The notes under the pieces were generated by a model, which saw only the letters and a program-made list of their open reading frames with translations, searched no databases and was not told the origin of the DNA. From Pseudoalteromonas rubra (GTDB lineage Bacteria; Pseudomonadota; Gammaproteobacteria; Enterobacterales; Alteromonadaceae): DNA of 64,000 nucleotides. Made by a program: the position numbers and the translations under genes. Below are positions 45,656 to 56,290 of the stretch, one piece after another (position 1 is the first letter of the stretch; each line of letters opens with the position of its first letter). Where the stretch lies: NCBI RefSeq assembly GCF_005887115.1, contig NZ_PNCJ01000005.1, forward strand, positions 124,001 through 188,000. The letters run 5' to 3'.

Positions 45656-46186
45656 TTTATGACCCTTTAGGCGGTGTAGCTTTAACTACCACTTAAATCT
45701 TGCAGTTGAATTTTTTAATACTTCAGTGAATGGTTAGCCGATTTCTTTAGTAATAAACGATCGTTGGCTTTCCAGGCTGCATGATACTTCAGTTAAAATA
45801 TGTCGTGGTTAATTAGGCATCACGTGTGATGGGCATATTTACACATTGATTGATTTAGACAGAAACCTGGCATGGAAGGGCTCGCAATCTGTGCGTTAAA
45901 ATAAGGACATGCTTTTGGGTCAAAAGTGTTTATCGCAAGTATCTTATTCGAGATTGTAGTGTGTCATGGTATTAAGGCTGAGTTAGACAGCTGCTAAATG
46001 AGCGCCGCCGTTAATCTTTGACTAGTTCCAGACATGATGCAGATTGTGGCAATAACCCCTTGAAATAACCATGATACGATATTTTGCGCGGATACAAGGG
46101 TCATCATCTTATGATTGCTATGCCGCAGGACATTGCGATCATAAGTTATCTTAGAAAATATACGCAAACTTCTTGATAGTGAGTCA

Positions 46187-46214
46187 ATTTAACATAATTA
46201 TTTGATATGAAGAA
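46187..46214. other. Candidate dif-like site (XerD arm)
   Basis: ATTTAACATAA (46187-46197) is identical to the conserved XerD-binding arm of gammaproteobacterial dif (complement TTATGTTAAAT). It is followed by a six-base TTATTT spacer and GATATGAAGAA, a poor XerC arm. It lies within the Ter-like zone, where a chromid dif would be expected. The weak second arm keeps this tentative. Confidence 0.35.
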
Positions 46215-46317
46215 TTACCCGTAAGCACATTAAACAGACTGACTGATATAACTTAATTCCCTGGATACATACTGTTATAAGACGTAGATGCTGCGTAGTA
46301 CAAAAACTCTTTATTGT

Positions 46318-46329
46318 ATGATGTGTTCT
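46318..46329 (+). promoter_or_regulatory. Ter-like site before the DAHP synthase gene
   Basis: ATGATGTGTTCT within GTATGATGTGTTCTTTA, with G at the locking-pair position, same orientation as the array. It lies about 100 bases upstream of the next start codon. Confidence 0.65.
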
Positions 46330-46429
46330 TTATGGTATTTAATCCTTTAAATTCTTCGAAATATCCTTGAAGCTGTAGCGTCTATAAGGTACCTTGCCTT
46401 TGAGGTAACTAATGAGGAATGAGGAAAAT

Positions 46430-47785
46430 ATGAAACCTTGGAGCCCAGATAGCTGGAGAGAACATCCGATAGTTCAACAACCCGAATATCCGGATAAATT
46501 AGAGCTTGAATCCGTAGAAAAACAGATAAATGCGGCACCGCCTTTGGTATTCGCTGAAGAAACTCGCAGTCTGTATAAGAGTTTGGCAGATGTGTGTGAA
46601 GGAAAGGCTTTTTTACTGCAAGGTGGTGATTGTGCTGAGTCATTTGCAGATTTTAGCGCCACGAGTATAAGAGATACATTTAAAACACTTCTACAAATGG
46701 CAGTAGTACTGACCTATGGTGGAAAATGTCCTGTTGTAAAAATTGCAAGAATGGCAGGCCAATATGCAAAGCCAAGATCTTCCGACTTTGAAACAATCAA
46801 CGGAGTAGCATTGCCTTCGTATCGTGGTGACATAGTTAATAGTTTTGAGTTTACCGAAGACGCACGCATACCAGACCCGAAAAGGTTACTAACAGCCTAT
46901 CATCACAGCGCTTCAACACTCAACTTACTTCGAGCTTTTGCTCAAGGGGGACTAGCAGACCTTCACCAAGTAAGCCGTTGGAATATGAGCTTCGTTGCAG
47001 CAAACCCGATGAAAGAAAAGTTTCAACAACTGGCTAACCGAATTCAAGAAGCGCTTGAGTTTATGGAAGTATGCGGTATCGACTCTACAGTCGCGCCAAG
47101 CCTTAAAGAAACTCACTTATATACATCACATGAAGCACTGCTACTTGGTTATGAGCAAGCCCTGACTCGAAGAGACCATTTAAGTGGTGACTGGTATGAT
47201 TGTTCAGCCCACTTTGTTTGGATCGGTGAACGCACAAGGCAACTAGATCATGCACATATAGAATTCTTCAGGGGCATAAAAAACCCTATAGGTGTAAAAG
47301 TTGGTCCAGGCATGAAACCTGACGAGCTTATCGAATTGATCGACGCTTTGAATCCAGAAAATATACCAGGACGCCTTACGCTGATCACGAGAATGGGGGC
47401 TGATGTTTTACCCGAAAAGCTGCCAGCTTTAGTCAGAAAAGTTCAGGAAGAAGGTCGCAAGGTCGTGTGGAGTTCTGATCCGATGCACGGTAATACTGAA
47501 AAGGCCAGCACAGGCTATAAAACTCGTAGCTTTAATAATATTTTGCGTGAAATAAGCCAGTTTTTCGCCGTACATAAAGCTGAAGGTTCATACCCAGGTG
47601 GTGTACACTTAGAAATGACCGGACAACACGTCACTGAGTGTATTGGCGGGGCATATGGACTCTCAGATGAAGACCTTGCTCAGCGTTACCGCACGCAGTG
47701 CGATCCGCGTTTAAACGCTGATCAGGTGTTGGAGCTCGGATTCTTGGTTGCAGACCTGCTTAAAGATGCTCGAAACCGAGTATAG
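46430..47785 (+). CDS. Class II 3-deoxy-7-phosphoheptulonate (DAHP) synthase
   Basis: A 451-residue enzyme joining phosphoenolpyruvate and erythrose 4-phosphate, the first step of the shikimate pathway. [63 protein letters not shown] and [11 protein letters not shown] mark the class II (plant/Mycobacterium-like) family. ATG 46430 has GAGG directly upstream; the frame also has ATG 46412. It is followed convergently by ppsR and then ppsA, which make its substrate PEP. Confidence 0.93.
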   Translation: MKPWSPDSWREHPIVQQPEYPDKLELESVEKQINAAPPLVFAEETRSLYKSLADVCEGKAFLLQGGDCAESFADFSATSIRDTFKTLLQMAVVLTYGGKCPVVKIARMAGQYAKPRSSDFETINGVALPSYRGDIVNSFEFTEDARIPDPKRLLTAYHHSASTLNLLRAFAQGGLADLHQVSRWNMSFVAANPMKEKFQQLANRIQEALEFMEVCGIDSTVAPSLKETHLYTSHEALLLGYEQALTRRDHLSGDWYDCSAHFVWIGERTRQLDHAHIEFFRGIKNPIGVKVGPGMKPDELIELIDALNPENIPGRLTLITRMGADVLPEKLPALVRKVQEEGRKVVWSSDPMHGNTEKASTGYKTRSFNNILREISQFFAVHKAEGSYPGGVHLEMTGQHVTECIGGAYGLSDEDLAQRYRTQCDPRLNADQVLELGFLVADLLKDARNRV

Positions 47786-47793
47786 AAGAAGAT

Positions 47794-47816
47794 AAAAGGG
47801 CCTTTGGCCCTTTTTT
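47794..47816. terminator. Bidirectional terminator between the DAHP synthase gene and ppsR
   Basis: AAAGGGCC and GGCCCTTT form a stem around 47795-47812, with A's on one side and T's on the other. It can serve both convergent genes and touches the ppsR stop. Confidence 0.8.
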
Positions 47817-48624
47817 AGTATTTTCGTCTTTCAAGATCAGTCTCTGATATAATCTTGGCTGATATCTCTTCGACTGAGAATTTAGTAGAGTTCAGGTAAG
47901 GAATTTTATTTTTCTTAAACAACATTTCTACCTCTCTGACCTCAATCCGACATTGCCGTATTGATGCGTATCTTGAGTTTGCCATACGCTCCTGTCTGAT
48001 AGCCGACAAGCGCTCTGGGTCAATCGTTAGACCAAATATCTTTTGTTTGTAAGGCATTAAACACTTGGGTAAAGCACCTTTTTCAAGGTCATCTTCTGTC
48101 ATTGGATAATTTGCTGCTTTAATCCCGTATTGAAGAGCCAGGTACAAACTCGTCGGTGTTTTGCCGCTGCGACTAACGCCAACCAAAATAATGTCAGCTT
48201 TTTCGTAATCTTTTATATTTGCGCCATCATCGTTAGCCAGCGCGTAATTGACTGCATCAATTCTGAAGTCATATGTGGCTTCATGAATGCTGTGTGTCCG
48301 GTGAACTTTTGGTACGGGAGCGACTTTCAGCTCTCTTTTTACGATTTCGCTAGAGTAAGACAAGAAATCATAACAAACCCCGTCTGATGCAAGAATAATA
48401 TCGGACAATTCGGGGTTTACGAAGGTGAAAAACACCAACGGCTTCTCGCCACTTGTTTGCGCAGTAGAATTAATTAGTTCTTTGATTTTTTGAGCTTTAT
48501 CGACAGTCTCAACAAAAGGGATCGTCTTATGATTAAAGTCTACGGGAAACATCGACAGCGTCGCATGCCCGAATACCTCTGATGTAATCGCTGTTCCATC
48601 AGATATATAAAATGCAGTTCTCAT
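47815..48624 (-). CDS. ppsR: PEP synthase regulatory protein PpsR (DUF299)
   Basis: A 269-residue bifunctional kinase/pyrophosphorylase that inactivates PEP synthase by ADP-dependent phosphorylation and reverses it. FYISDGTAITSEVFGHATL opens the DUF299 family. The P-loop is VGVSRSGKTPTSLYLA (about 147-161). NYPMTEDDLEKG and FGLTIDPERLSAIRQER follow. AAAGGT precedes ATG 48624. It is divergent from its target ppsA, with a 141-base shared control region. Confidence 0.95.
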   Translation of the reverse strand: MRTAFYISDGTAITSEVFGHATLSMFPVDFNHKTIPFVETVDKAQKIKELINSTAQTSGEKPLVFFTFVNPELSDIILASDGVCYDFLSYSSEIVKRELKVAPVPKVHRTHSIHEATYDFRIDAVNYALANDDGANIKDYEKADIILVGVSRSGKTPTSLYLALQYGIKAANYPMTEDDLEKGALPKCLMPYKQKIFGLTIDPERLSAIRQERMANSRYASIRQCRIEVREVEMLFKKNKIPYLNSTKFSVEEISAKIISETDLERRKY

Positions 48625-48765
48625 TTTAACCTTTCAATTACTTTTTTAGTATTTTTTCGTGTCGCGGTTTACGCCGCTATGCATTAAGTTGTAGAATGCC
48701 TTCGACCTATAGGAAGGTCAATTTTTCTCTCACATTAAATACAATTTGTTTTTGGAGACAGTTCC

Positions 48766-51141
48766 GTGCAAGACTACGTTCTCTGGTATCAAGAATTAGG
48801 TATGCAAGACGTACCTAGGGTTGGTGGTAAAAATGCCTCTCTGGGTGAAATGATATCTAATCTTGCCAATGCAGGTGTACAAGTACCCGGTGGATTCGCA
48901 ACAACGGCAGACGCCTTTAATGAATTCCTCGAGCAATCAGGCCTGAATGAGAAAATTCACACTATTCTCGATTCCCTCGATGTTGACGACGTCAACGAAC
49001 TTGCCAAAGTCGGCGCACAAATCCGCCAATGGGTTATTGATACTCCTTTCCAGCCAGAATTAGACCAAGCCATCCGCGACGCATACGCCTCACTACACGG
49101 CGATGAAAGCAACGATGTCTCCTTTGCTGTTCGTTCCTCAGCAACAGCCGAAGATATGCCAGACGCTTCATTTGCAGGACAACAAGAGACTTTCCTTAAC
49201 GTTAAAGGTATTGACGCAGTAATGGTCGCTATCAAGCACGTTTTTGCCTCTTTGTTCAACGACCGCGCAATTTCTTATCGTGTTCACCAAGGTTACGACC
49301 ATCGCGGCGTCGCGTTATCTGCTGGTATTCAGCGTATGGTTCGCTCAGACAAAGCATCTTCTGGTGTTATGTTTACTATTGATACAGAATCAGGTTTCGA
49401 AGATGTAGTTTTCGTCACCTCAAGCTATGGTCTTGGTGAAATGGTCGTTCAGGGTGCTGTTAACCCAGACGAATTCTATGTTCACAAACCAACACTAGCG
49501 AAAGGCTTGCCAGCAGTTGTAAGACGTAACATTGGCTCCAAAGCTATTCAAATGGTCTATTCAAGCGATGAATCTCACGGTAAACAAGTAGAGATTGTTG
49601 ATATGGACCCTGAGCTGTCTAACAAATTCTCTATCACAGACAGCGAAGTGCAGGAACTGGCCAAACAAGCCGTCATCATCGAAAAACACTATGGTCGTCC
49701 GATGGATATTGAATGGGCCAAAGATGGTAACGATGGCAAGTTGTACATTGTACAAGCTCGTCCAGAAACAGTTCGCTCTAACGAAGACGCTAACGTTATG
49801 GAGCGTTATCAGCTTAAAGAAAAGTCTGACATCGTATGCGAAGGTCGTGCAATCGGGCATAAAATTGGAAGCGGTGTAGTACGCGTACTTAACTCCATAG
49901 ATGAGATGGATAAAGTTGAGCAGGGCGATATCTTGGTTACCGACATGACAGACCCAGACTGGGAACCTATCATGAAGCGTGCTGCTGCTATCGTCACTAA
50001 CCGTGGTGGTCGTACTTGTCACGCTGCAATTATTGCTCGTGAACTAGGTATCCCAGCAGTTGTTGGTTGCGGTAATGCAACTGACACCATTAAGCATGGT
50101 GATGAAGTAACTGTGTCTTGTGCAGAAGGTGACACAGGTTATATCTACCAGGGCAAGCTAGACTTTGAAGTCATTTCATCACGTATCGACTCGATGCCTG
50201 ACATTCCGATGAAAATCATGATGAATGTCGGTAACCCGGATCGCGCATTTGATTTTGCAAAACTGCCGCATGCCGGTATTGGCCTTGCTCGCCTTGAGTT
50301 TATTATTAACCGCATGATTGGTGTACATCCAAAAGCATTGATTAATTTCGACACTCAGTCTGCTGATCTACAAGCTGAAATTAAAGAAATTATTGCGGGC
50401 TATGACTCACCGGTAGAGTTCTATATCGCAAAGCTGGTTGAAGGTATTTCAACCTTAGGTGCAGCGTTCGCACCTGAGCGCGTTATCGTTCGTATGTCTG
50501 ACTTCAAGTCAAACGAATATGCAAATCTCGTTGGCGGTCAGCAATATGAGCCGGAAGAAGAAAACCCAATGATTGGTTTCCGTGGCGCATCTCGTTACAT
50601 TTCGGAAGATTTCCGCGAGTGTTTTGCGCTTGAGTGTGAAGCAATCAAGCGCGTACGTAACGAAATGGGTCTCGATAACGTAGAAATCATGATCCCATTT
50701 GTTCGTACACTTGAAGAAGCTGCAAAAGTTATACAGCTGCTTGAGGAGCACGGTCTTAAACGAGGCGAAAATGGACTGAAGGTTATCATGATGTGTGAAT
50801 TGCCTTCTAATGCCTTATTAGCAGAAGAGTTCCTTGAATACTTCGACGGCTTCTCAATCGGTTCGAATGACCTAACTCAGCTTACTCTTGGTCTAGACCG
50901 GGACTCAGGTCTAATTGCGCACTTATTCGATGAGCGTAACCCGGCAATCAAGAAATTGCTTTCAATGGCAATTCAAACAGCCAAAGCAAAAGGTAAATAT
51001 GTAGGCATTTGTGGACAAGGACCTTCGGATCATGAAGACTTTGCTGCATGGCTAGTTGATCAGGGTATCGACTCAGTGTCACTCAACCCAGATACAGTCC
51101 TTGAAACTTGGCTATATCTTGCTGAGCAGAACAAAGCTTAG
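48766..51141 (+). CDS. ppsA: Phosphoenolpyruvate synthase
   Basis: A 791-residue enzyme making PEP from pyruvate and ATP (gluconeogenesis). Motifs: [14 protein letters not shown] in the nucleotide-binding domain, [25 protein letters not shown], the phospho-His loop [15 protein letters not shown] (His419) and the PEP-binding barrel with [19 protein letters not shown] and [10 protein letters not shown]. The start is GTG 48766 with GGAGA nine to thirteen bases upstream, giving [12 protein letters not shown]. The adjacent divergent ppsR is its regulator. Confidence 0.97.
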   Translation: MQDYVLWYQELGMQDVPRVGGKNASLGEMISNLANAGVQVPGGFATTADAFNEFLEQSGLNEKIHTILDSLDVDDVNELAKVGAQIRQWVIDTPFQPELDQAIRDAYASLHGDESNDVSFAVRSSATAEDMPDASFAGQQETFLNVKGIDAVMVAIKHVFASLFNDRAISYRVHQGYDHRGVALSAGIQRMVRSDKASSGVMFTIDTESGFEDVVFVTSSYGLGEMVVQGAVNPDEFYVHKPTLAKGLPAVVRRNIGSKAIQMVYSSDESHGKQVEIVDMDPELSNKFSITDSEVQELAKQAVIIEKHYGRPMDIEWAKDGNDGKLYIVQARPETVRSNEDANVMERYQLKEKSDIVCEGRAIGHKIGSGVVRVLNSIDEMDKVEQGDILVTDMTDPDWEPIMKRAAAIVTNRGGRTCHAAIIARELGIPAVVGCGNATDTIKHGDEVTVSCAEGDTGYIYQGKLDFEVISSRIDSMPDIPMKIMMNVGNPDRAFDFAKLPHAGIGLARLEFIINRMIGVHPKALINFDTQSADLQAEIKEIIAGYDSPVEFYIAKLVEGISTLGAAFAPERVIVRMSDFKSNEYANLVGGQQYEPEEENPMIGFRGASRYISEDFRECFALECEAIKRVRNEMGLDNVEIMIPFVRTLEEAAKVIQLLEEHGLKRGENGLKVIMMCELPSNALLAEEFLEYFDGFSIGSNDLTQLTLGLDRDSGLIAHLFDERNPAIKKLLSMAIQTAKAKGKYVGICGQGPSDHEDFAAWLVDQGIDSVSLNPDTVLETWLYLAEQNKA

Positions 51142-51151
51142 ATATAGATTG

Positions 51152-51175
51152 AAAAGGCCCGCATACGGGCCTTTT
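51152..51175. terminator. Bidirectional terminator after ppsA
   Basis: AAAAGGCCCG (51152-51161), loop CATA, CGGGCCTTTT (51166-51175). It is shared with the convergent small membrane protein, whose stop lies in it. Confidence 0.9.
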
Positions 51176-51390
51176 TAAAAAGTTTTCCTAAAACGCTTGT
51201 CTAGTTGAACACAAGCCGTTTTGAAGCAAATTTGGCCCTTTTTCAACCAAGCTCTTGCCCATGGATAATTAATAGACAAACAAAGTAATGCGCCCAACAG
51301 AAACAAAATAGACGGGCCGGGTACTACAATAAACACTATCGCCAACAAAGCGCACAGTCCAGCGAGTAAATTCATCGCAAATTTTTTCAT
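51175..51390 (-). CDS. PGPGW-like small membrane protein
   Basis: A 71-residue protein with two hydrophobic segments around VPGPSILFLLGAL (MNLLAGLCALLAIVFIVV and ILFLLGALLCLSI), then a basic tail (WLKKGQICFK). It resembles the PGPGW family of putative transmembrane proteins. GAGAGAG precedes ATG 51390. Function is unknown. Confidence 0.7.
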   Translation of the reverse strand: MKKFAMNLLAGLCALLAIVFIVVPGPSILFLLGALLCLSINYPWARAWLKKGQICFKTACVQLDKRFRKTF

Positions 51391-51537
51391 AGTGTTCTCT
51401 CTCTTTATATATCAATATTAAATTTACTCCATATCATCTGATTAATCCTTTTCAAAGTGTAACAAAACAAAAATTTCCCGATTTTTAACGTGACACAACA
51501 TGGTACAATAAGTACAAAGCAATAAATTATTACCGTC

Positions 51538-54500
51538 ATGATTGCCGAAATTACCCAACAGAATTCTGCCAGTACATTATTAAACGACTATATTAGTAAA
51601 ATTTGTGCCCAAGGCTTTAGCGGAGATACGGATGCAAGCTATGCGACCCGTATCGTTACCGCTACAGATAACAGTATCTATCAAGAAATACCACAAGCCG
51701 TAATCTACCCGAAAAACTCTAAGGATGTACAAGTTGCAATGCAAGTGGCATCTTTAGATCCTTTCTTGTCTTTAAGCTTTGGTCCAAGAGGCGGGGGAAC
51801 AGGTACTAACGGGCAATCTCTCACACCCGGAATAGTGATCGACCTGTCTCGCTACATGCGTGAAATTCTTGAAATAAATGAAAAAGAAGGCTGGGTAAGA
51901 GTACAAACTGGTGTAATAAAAGATCAACTAAATGATTTTCTGAGACCTTACGGATTCTTTTTTGCGCCTGATCTATCTACCAGCAATCGCGCAACTATCG
52001 GTGGTATGATCAATACAGATGCCTCTGGTCAGGGTTCTTTGGTTTACGGTAAGACCAGTGACCACGTTTTAGAACTCAAAACCATTCTTGTAGATGGTAC
52101 TGAGCTTAATACCAATAAGCTTGAACTTGAAAAAGCCGAGTTACTTGCCGAGCAAACCAATAGAGTCGGTGAAGTATACAAGACGGTATTAACCAGCTGC
52201 CGGGAAAATAGAGAGCTGGTGCTTAAAAAGTTTCCGAGGCTAAATCGATTCCTAACAGGCTATGACCTTGAAAATGTTTTCGATAATGAGATGAAAACCT
52301 TTGACTTAAGTCGTGTTATTACAGGATCGGAGGGGTCGTTAGGGATAGTGACAGAAGCGAAGCTAAATGTAACCCGTATACAACCCTTTAAAACTCTCAT
52401 CAATATCAAATATGACTCTTTTGAGTCTGCGTTAAGAAACTCCCCGTTTTTGGTTGCGGCTAACGCGACTTCTGTAGAAACGGTAGATAGCAAAGTTCTA
52501 AACCTTGCTAAACAGGATATTATTTGGCATTCAGTATCGGACTTAATTTCTGATATCCCAGGGGTGGATGTCCAGGGCCTTAACATGGTCGAGTTTAATG
52601 GCGAGACTCCGGGAGAAATTGAAGGGAAAGTCTCATCTCTATGCAGTCAACTTGACCAACTTATCGCAAACCAGGAAGCTGGGGTTGTTGGCTACCAACT
52701 AACTAACGATAAGGCTGAGATATTAAAAATTTACGCTATGCGAAAAAAAGCAGTGGGCTTGCTTGGCAACACAAAAGGAAAACAGAAGCCGCTTGCATTT
52801 GCGGAAGATACTGCAGTACCACCGGAAAATCTGGCTGATTTTATTTTGGAGTTCAGGGCTCTTTTGGATAGCAAAGGCCTGCACTATGGCATGTTTGGTC
52901 ATGTTGACGCAGGCGTACTTCATGTTCGACCCGCCCTGGACATGTGTGACCCTGAGCAAGAAAAATTACTGCGAGAAATCTCAGACCAGGTTGTTGCATT
53001 AACCGCTAAATATCGTGGTCTTATGTGGGGGGAGCATGGTAAAGGATATAGAAGTGAATACGGGCCTGAGTTTTTCGGTGACAAACTTTTCACTGAACTG
53101 AGAAAAATAAAATCTGCGTTTGATAAAAATAACCGCCTCAACCCGGGGAAGATCTGCACGCCACTAGAAAGTAACGACAGTCTGGTTAGTGTTGACGGGC
53201 AAAAACGCGCATGGTTTGACAGAGCTATTAATATTGAAGTCAAAGAAAGTTTTGAAAACGCCATGAACTGTAACGGTAATGGACTTTGCTTTAATTATGA
53301 TGAAGCTTCGCCAATGTGCCCGTCATATAAAGTCACTAAAGATCGCCGTCATTCACCTAAAGGTAGGGCTTCTTTAATAAGAGAGTGGTTCCGCCTACAA
53401 GAAGAGCAGGGGGTCGATTTACTATCTTCAGAGAAAACCCTGATAGAAAAAGAAAACGATACCACCTGGTGGGAGCGCTTTAGAAACAACCGAAAGAAAC
53501 AACAGGGCATCTATGACTTTTCACATGAAGTCAAAGAATCAATGGATGAATGCCTTGCTTGTAAGGCATGTACCACGGCCTGCCCAATTAAAGTTGATGT
53601 CCCTAGTTTTAGAGCTCGCTTTTTAAATCTGTATTACAGTAAGTACAACCGCCCATTGAAGGATCACCTCGTTGCAAATGTCGAACAAACAACACCTTTA
53701 ATGGCCAAACTGCCCAGGCTTACTAACTTTGTTGTGAACTTTGCTCCAGTCAAATCTGCATTGAAGAATATCGTAGGTTATGTAGATACGCCAACATTAA
53801 GCGTTCCAACTTTGGCAAGTCGCACTAAAAATGATTTCAAGTACGACGAGGCAAAACTTGCAGCACTTTCGAAAGAGCAAATGTCCGATATTATTTTTAT
53901 CGTTCAGGATCCCTTTACCAGTTTCTATGAAGCAGAGTTGGTAGAAGCATTTATGCAATTAATTACTAAACTCGGAAAAAAACCAGTGCTTCTACCTTTT
54001 GTTCCGAACGGAAAAGCTCAGCATGTTAAAGGTTTCCTGAAAGAGTTTAAGTCGACGGCTAAGTCTGCTAATGAATTCTTATCACGTATAGCAAGTTATG
54101 GCAGACCACTTGTTGGACTGGATGCTTCTTTAGTACTGTGTTACAGAGACGAGTACCTTAAAATTCTAAATAAGGATAAACTAGCATTTGAAGTTCACCT
54201 GGCACATGAATGGCTATCAAATCAGGATTGGAATTCTGTAGGTAAATTATCAAATACCAACGGCCACTCTGTTGTCAAATTACTCAGCCACTGTACAGAA
54301 ACTAGTGCAATGCCGGAAAGTAAAACTGTTTGGAAAAATATTTTTAAACAATTGGGTGTGGAACTACATACACCCGCTACTGGGTGCTGTGGAATGGCAG
54401 GCACATATGGCCATGAAACCGATCATCAAGAAAACTCCCGTTCGCTATATGAAATGTCCTGGCAAACACATACGACCAATATGGAAAATGAAACGGTACT

Positions 54501-54591
54501 TGCTACAGGATTTTCTTGTCGCTGCCAGGTTAAGCGGTATGAAAATAAAAAGCCAATGCACCCGATAGAGTACATTGCTAAAAACATTTAG
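51538..54591 (+). CDS. ydiJ: YdiJ-type FAD/Fe-S D-2-hydroxyacid dehydrogenase
   Basis: A 1017-residue flavoprotein with the length and layout of E. coli YdiJ. The FAD-binding type 4 domain has SFGPRGGGTGTNGQSLTPG and FFFAPDLSTSNRATIGGMI. A linker is followed by ferredoxin-like CNGNGLCFNYDEASPMCPSYKVTKD and CLACKACTTACPIKVDVP, binding Fe-S clusters. The Cys-rich C-terminal domain has TGCCGMAGTYGHE. YdiJ is described as a D-2-hydroxyglutarate dehydrogenase; D-lactate-type substrates are an alternative. The ribosome site before ATG 51538 is weak. Confidence 0.9.
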   Translation: MIAEITQQNSASTLLNDYISKICAQGFSGDTDASYATRIVTATDNSIYQEIPQAVIYPKNSKDVQVAMQVASLDPFLSLSFGPRGGGTGTNGQSLTPGIVIDLSRYMREILEINEKEGWVRVQTGVIKDQLNDFLRPYGFFFAPDLSTSNRATIGGMINTDASGQGSLVYGKTSDHVLELKTILVDGTELNTNKLELEKAELLAEQTNRVGEVYKTVLTSCRENRELVLKKFPRLNRFLTGYDLENVFDNEMKTFDLSRVITGSEGSLGIVTEAKLNVTRIQPFKTLINIKYDSFESALRNSPFLVAANATSVETVDSKVLNLAKQDIIWHSVSDLISDIPGVDVQGLNMVEFNGETPGEIEGKVSSLCSQLDQLIANQEAGVVGYQLTNDKAEILKIYAMRKKAVGLLGNTKGKQKPLAFAEDTAVPPENLADFILEFRALLDSKGLHYGMFGHVDAGVLHVRPALDMCDPEQEKLLREISDQVVALTAKYRGLMWGEHGKGYRSEYGPEFFGDKLFTELRKIKSAFDKNNRLNPGKICTPLESNDSLVSVDGQKRAWFDRAINIEVKESFENAMNCNGNGLCFNYDEASPMCPSYKVTKDRRHSPKGRASLIREWFRLQEEQGVDLLSSEKTLIEKENDTTWWERFRNNRKKQQGIYDFSHEVKESMDECLACKACTTACPIKVDVPSFRARFLNLYYSKYNRPLKDHLVANVEQTTPLMAKLPRLTNFVVNFAPVKSALKNIVGYVDTPTLSVPTLASRTKNDFKYDEAKLAALSKEQMSDIIFIVQDPFTSFYEAELVEAFMQLITKLGKKPVLLPFVPNGKAQHVKGFLKEFKSTAKSANEFLSRIASYGRPLVGLDASLVLCYRDEYLKILNKDKLAFEVHLAHEWLSNQDWNSVGKLSNTNGHSVVKLLSHCTETSAMPESKTVWKNIFKQLGVELHTPATGCCGMAGTYGHETDHQENSRSLYEMSWQTHTTNMENETVLATGFSCRCQVKRYENKKPMHPIEYIAKNI

Positions 54592-54597
54592 ATAAAG

Positions 54598-54628
54598 AAA
54601 CAGCGACACAAATAGGTGTCGCTGTTTT
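54598..54628 (+). terminator. Terminator of ydiJ
   Basis: CAGCGACAC (54601-54609) pairs with GTGTCGCTG (54616-54624), followed by TTTT. Confidence 0.9.
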
Positions 54629-54984
54629 ACAATTCACACCAACTCACCTAACCATCTCCAAGAAACACTTTATTTAACATAACTATTTATAGTCCTAATT
54701 CTGGACTACCACTGATAATAGTTTGTTTTGTGTTTTCACGGGTGCTTAGCAGTTTTTTAGATTTTAAATATGTAAGATGTATTCTTTATGTACTGTTCTT
54801 ACTGTGTGCTTTCCTACTAACTAGCGAATATGTTTACATTAAACATCTATAGAAATATGTATACCTAAATAAGTGGTAAGAAAGAGCCAACTTAAATGGA
54901 CAATAATATTTAAATACAATTTTTGAATAGGTGATTGCTAGCAACATGCTCTGGCCCTATCGTCCCTTAAAAGTCTAACTCGAA
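54629..54984. other. Noncoding region between ydiJ and the 54985 gene
   Basis: About 350 AT-rich bases. The only signal is a degenerate Ter-like site at 54774. Confidence 0.45.
54774..54785 (+). promoter_or_regulatory. Degenerate Ter-like site
   Basis: AAGATGTATTCT, read as GTAAGATGTATTCTTTA with flanks, has two mismatches to GTATGATGTGTTCTTTA. Same orientation as the other copies and with G at the locking position. Confidence 0.45.
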
Positions 54985-55509
54985 CTAATCATCGAAGTTT
55001 TCTGTATTATAAATCTCATCATTGACTATTTGATCGATACAACTCCAAATTTCGTCTGTTAAGAACTCATCTTCAAATACATAATTATCCCAACGTTCTG
55101 TTTTTATGAGTGCATCTACCAAAGCTTGTGGCGTTTTTGACTTTAAATCGCTGATTATTTCGCAGTCTCGTTTCTTAGTGAATCTTTTTAACTCTCGATG
55201 CCAATCATCAAAAACAAGATCACCGTAATCATCCATATAAATTAACTGCTCCTGTTTGCTGCAAAGCTTGGACAAATAATCTTTTTCTGTTAAAAACCCT
55301 TTTATAATCGAGTTTCTCACTTGACAACCTAACATATAAGTGTAGTCACGATACTCGTTACACTGATCTGGGTCATATAAACACTCTTGTGATGGAAAAT
55401 AGTTGCTAAACCATTTTTCGTTGCCTGCAGCTTCTTCAATATTTTTTTTAAGCTTAACTCCCATACTTTTTGCATCAACTTTAAAAAGTGATTTCAAAAT
55501 AGAAAACAT
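54985..55509 (-). CDS. Hypothetical soluble protein
   Basis: A 174-residue acidic protein with no membrane segment (MFSILKSLFKVDAKSMGVKLKK...). It has five Cys and a segment YMDDYGDLVFDDWHRELKRFTKK. GGAG precedes ATG 55509. AT-rich, in a gene-poor region, it may be recently acquired. I do not recognise the family. Confidence 0.6.
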   Translation of the reverse strand: MFSILKSLFKVDAKSMGVKLKKNIEEAAGNEKWFSNYFPSQECLYDPDQCNEYRDYTYMLGCQVRNSIIKGFLTEKDYLSKLCSKQEQLIYMDDYGDLVFDDWHRELKRFTKKRDCEIISDLKSKTPQALVDALIKTERWDNYVFEDEFLTDEIWSCIDQIVNDEIYNTENFDD

Positions 55510-56252
55510 AACGGCTCCAAAAAAGTTAAATTATTTAGTTATTGTAGTAAATTTTAATAAGATTGCTCAGACTATTTTTTCTACAAACTATTACTACGTC
55601 ATAAAGTTATGGAAAAGTACTGATTTAAAATATTAATTTTACGATTCAAGAGTGTAAGTAGAAGAGGTTGCCAACTATTAAAAGTGATAACATCTTAGTA
55701 CCACAATAACTAGATATAGGCAATTACCCGATGGATGAAGTCGTTAGTTTTCGACATTTCTTTGTATCGTTTGCTTTACCTTTGTTAATCAACAAAATGC
55801 AATCTCCTATAATTTCATAGTTTATTGGGAGTTAAGATTAATGATTCATATTGCATTGATTCGGCGCATGTAATTGTTATAGGAAAACACAAAGTAGTAT
55901 AGAACTAAAACAACTCACTGATCTTGGGCGAAAAAAACGCTTTCACTTTGTCAAAAAACCTGCTTCGAGATCAGATAACACTGCATAGGCAGACATTGAG
56001 CAGCTGCGCCCGGGCACAGTGGATTATGATGGTGAACTTACGAATAACGAAATCACTTCAGCCACTTTATACTTTACGTCCCCGTATTCTAATCATAAGA
56101 CTAAAGCATAGAAAATAAAATAATATAGCTTGCGCACTTTGGATTTTAATATTTTAAGGGTAGCAAATAAAAAATTTCAGGCACATCTGCTAGTTGACAA
56201 GCCTATATACTAAAATACTTTATTGCTGACTGACGATGTTCGCTTTTATGGT
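55510..56252. other. Noncoding region upstream of the recombinase 3' end
   Basis: About 740 AT-rich bases with no supported gene. A Ter-like site starts at 56253. Confidence 0.5.
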
Positions 56253-56264
56253 ATGATGTGTTCT
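56253..56264 (+). promoter_or_regulatory. Ter-like site beside the tyrosine recombinase gene
   Basis: ATGATGTGTTCT within GGTATGATGTGTTCTTAC, with G at the locking-pair position. It is 27 bases from the recombinase stop codon and is the outermost copy found on the right. Confidence 0.65.
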
Positions 56265-56290
56265 TACATCTTAAAAACTTCAATTGACTC

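Larger units (their letters stand above)
45656..46429. other. Noncoding region upstream of the DAHP synthase gene
   Basis: About 770 bases with no supported gene. It contains a dif-like candidate at 46187-46214 and a Ter-like site at 46318. Confidence 0.5.

Noticed and set aside
55861..55888. dif-like sequence with GGCGCATG and TTATAGG
   Set aside because: GCGCAT fits a XerC arm, but the spacing to TTAT is one base short and the XerD arm matches poorly. The 46187 candidate has the better XerD arm.
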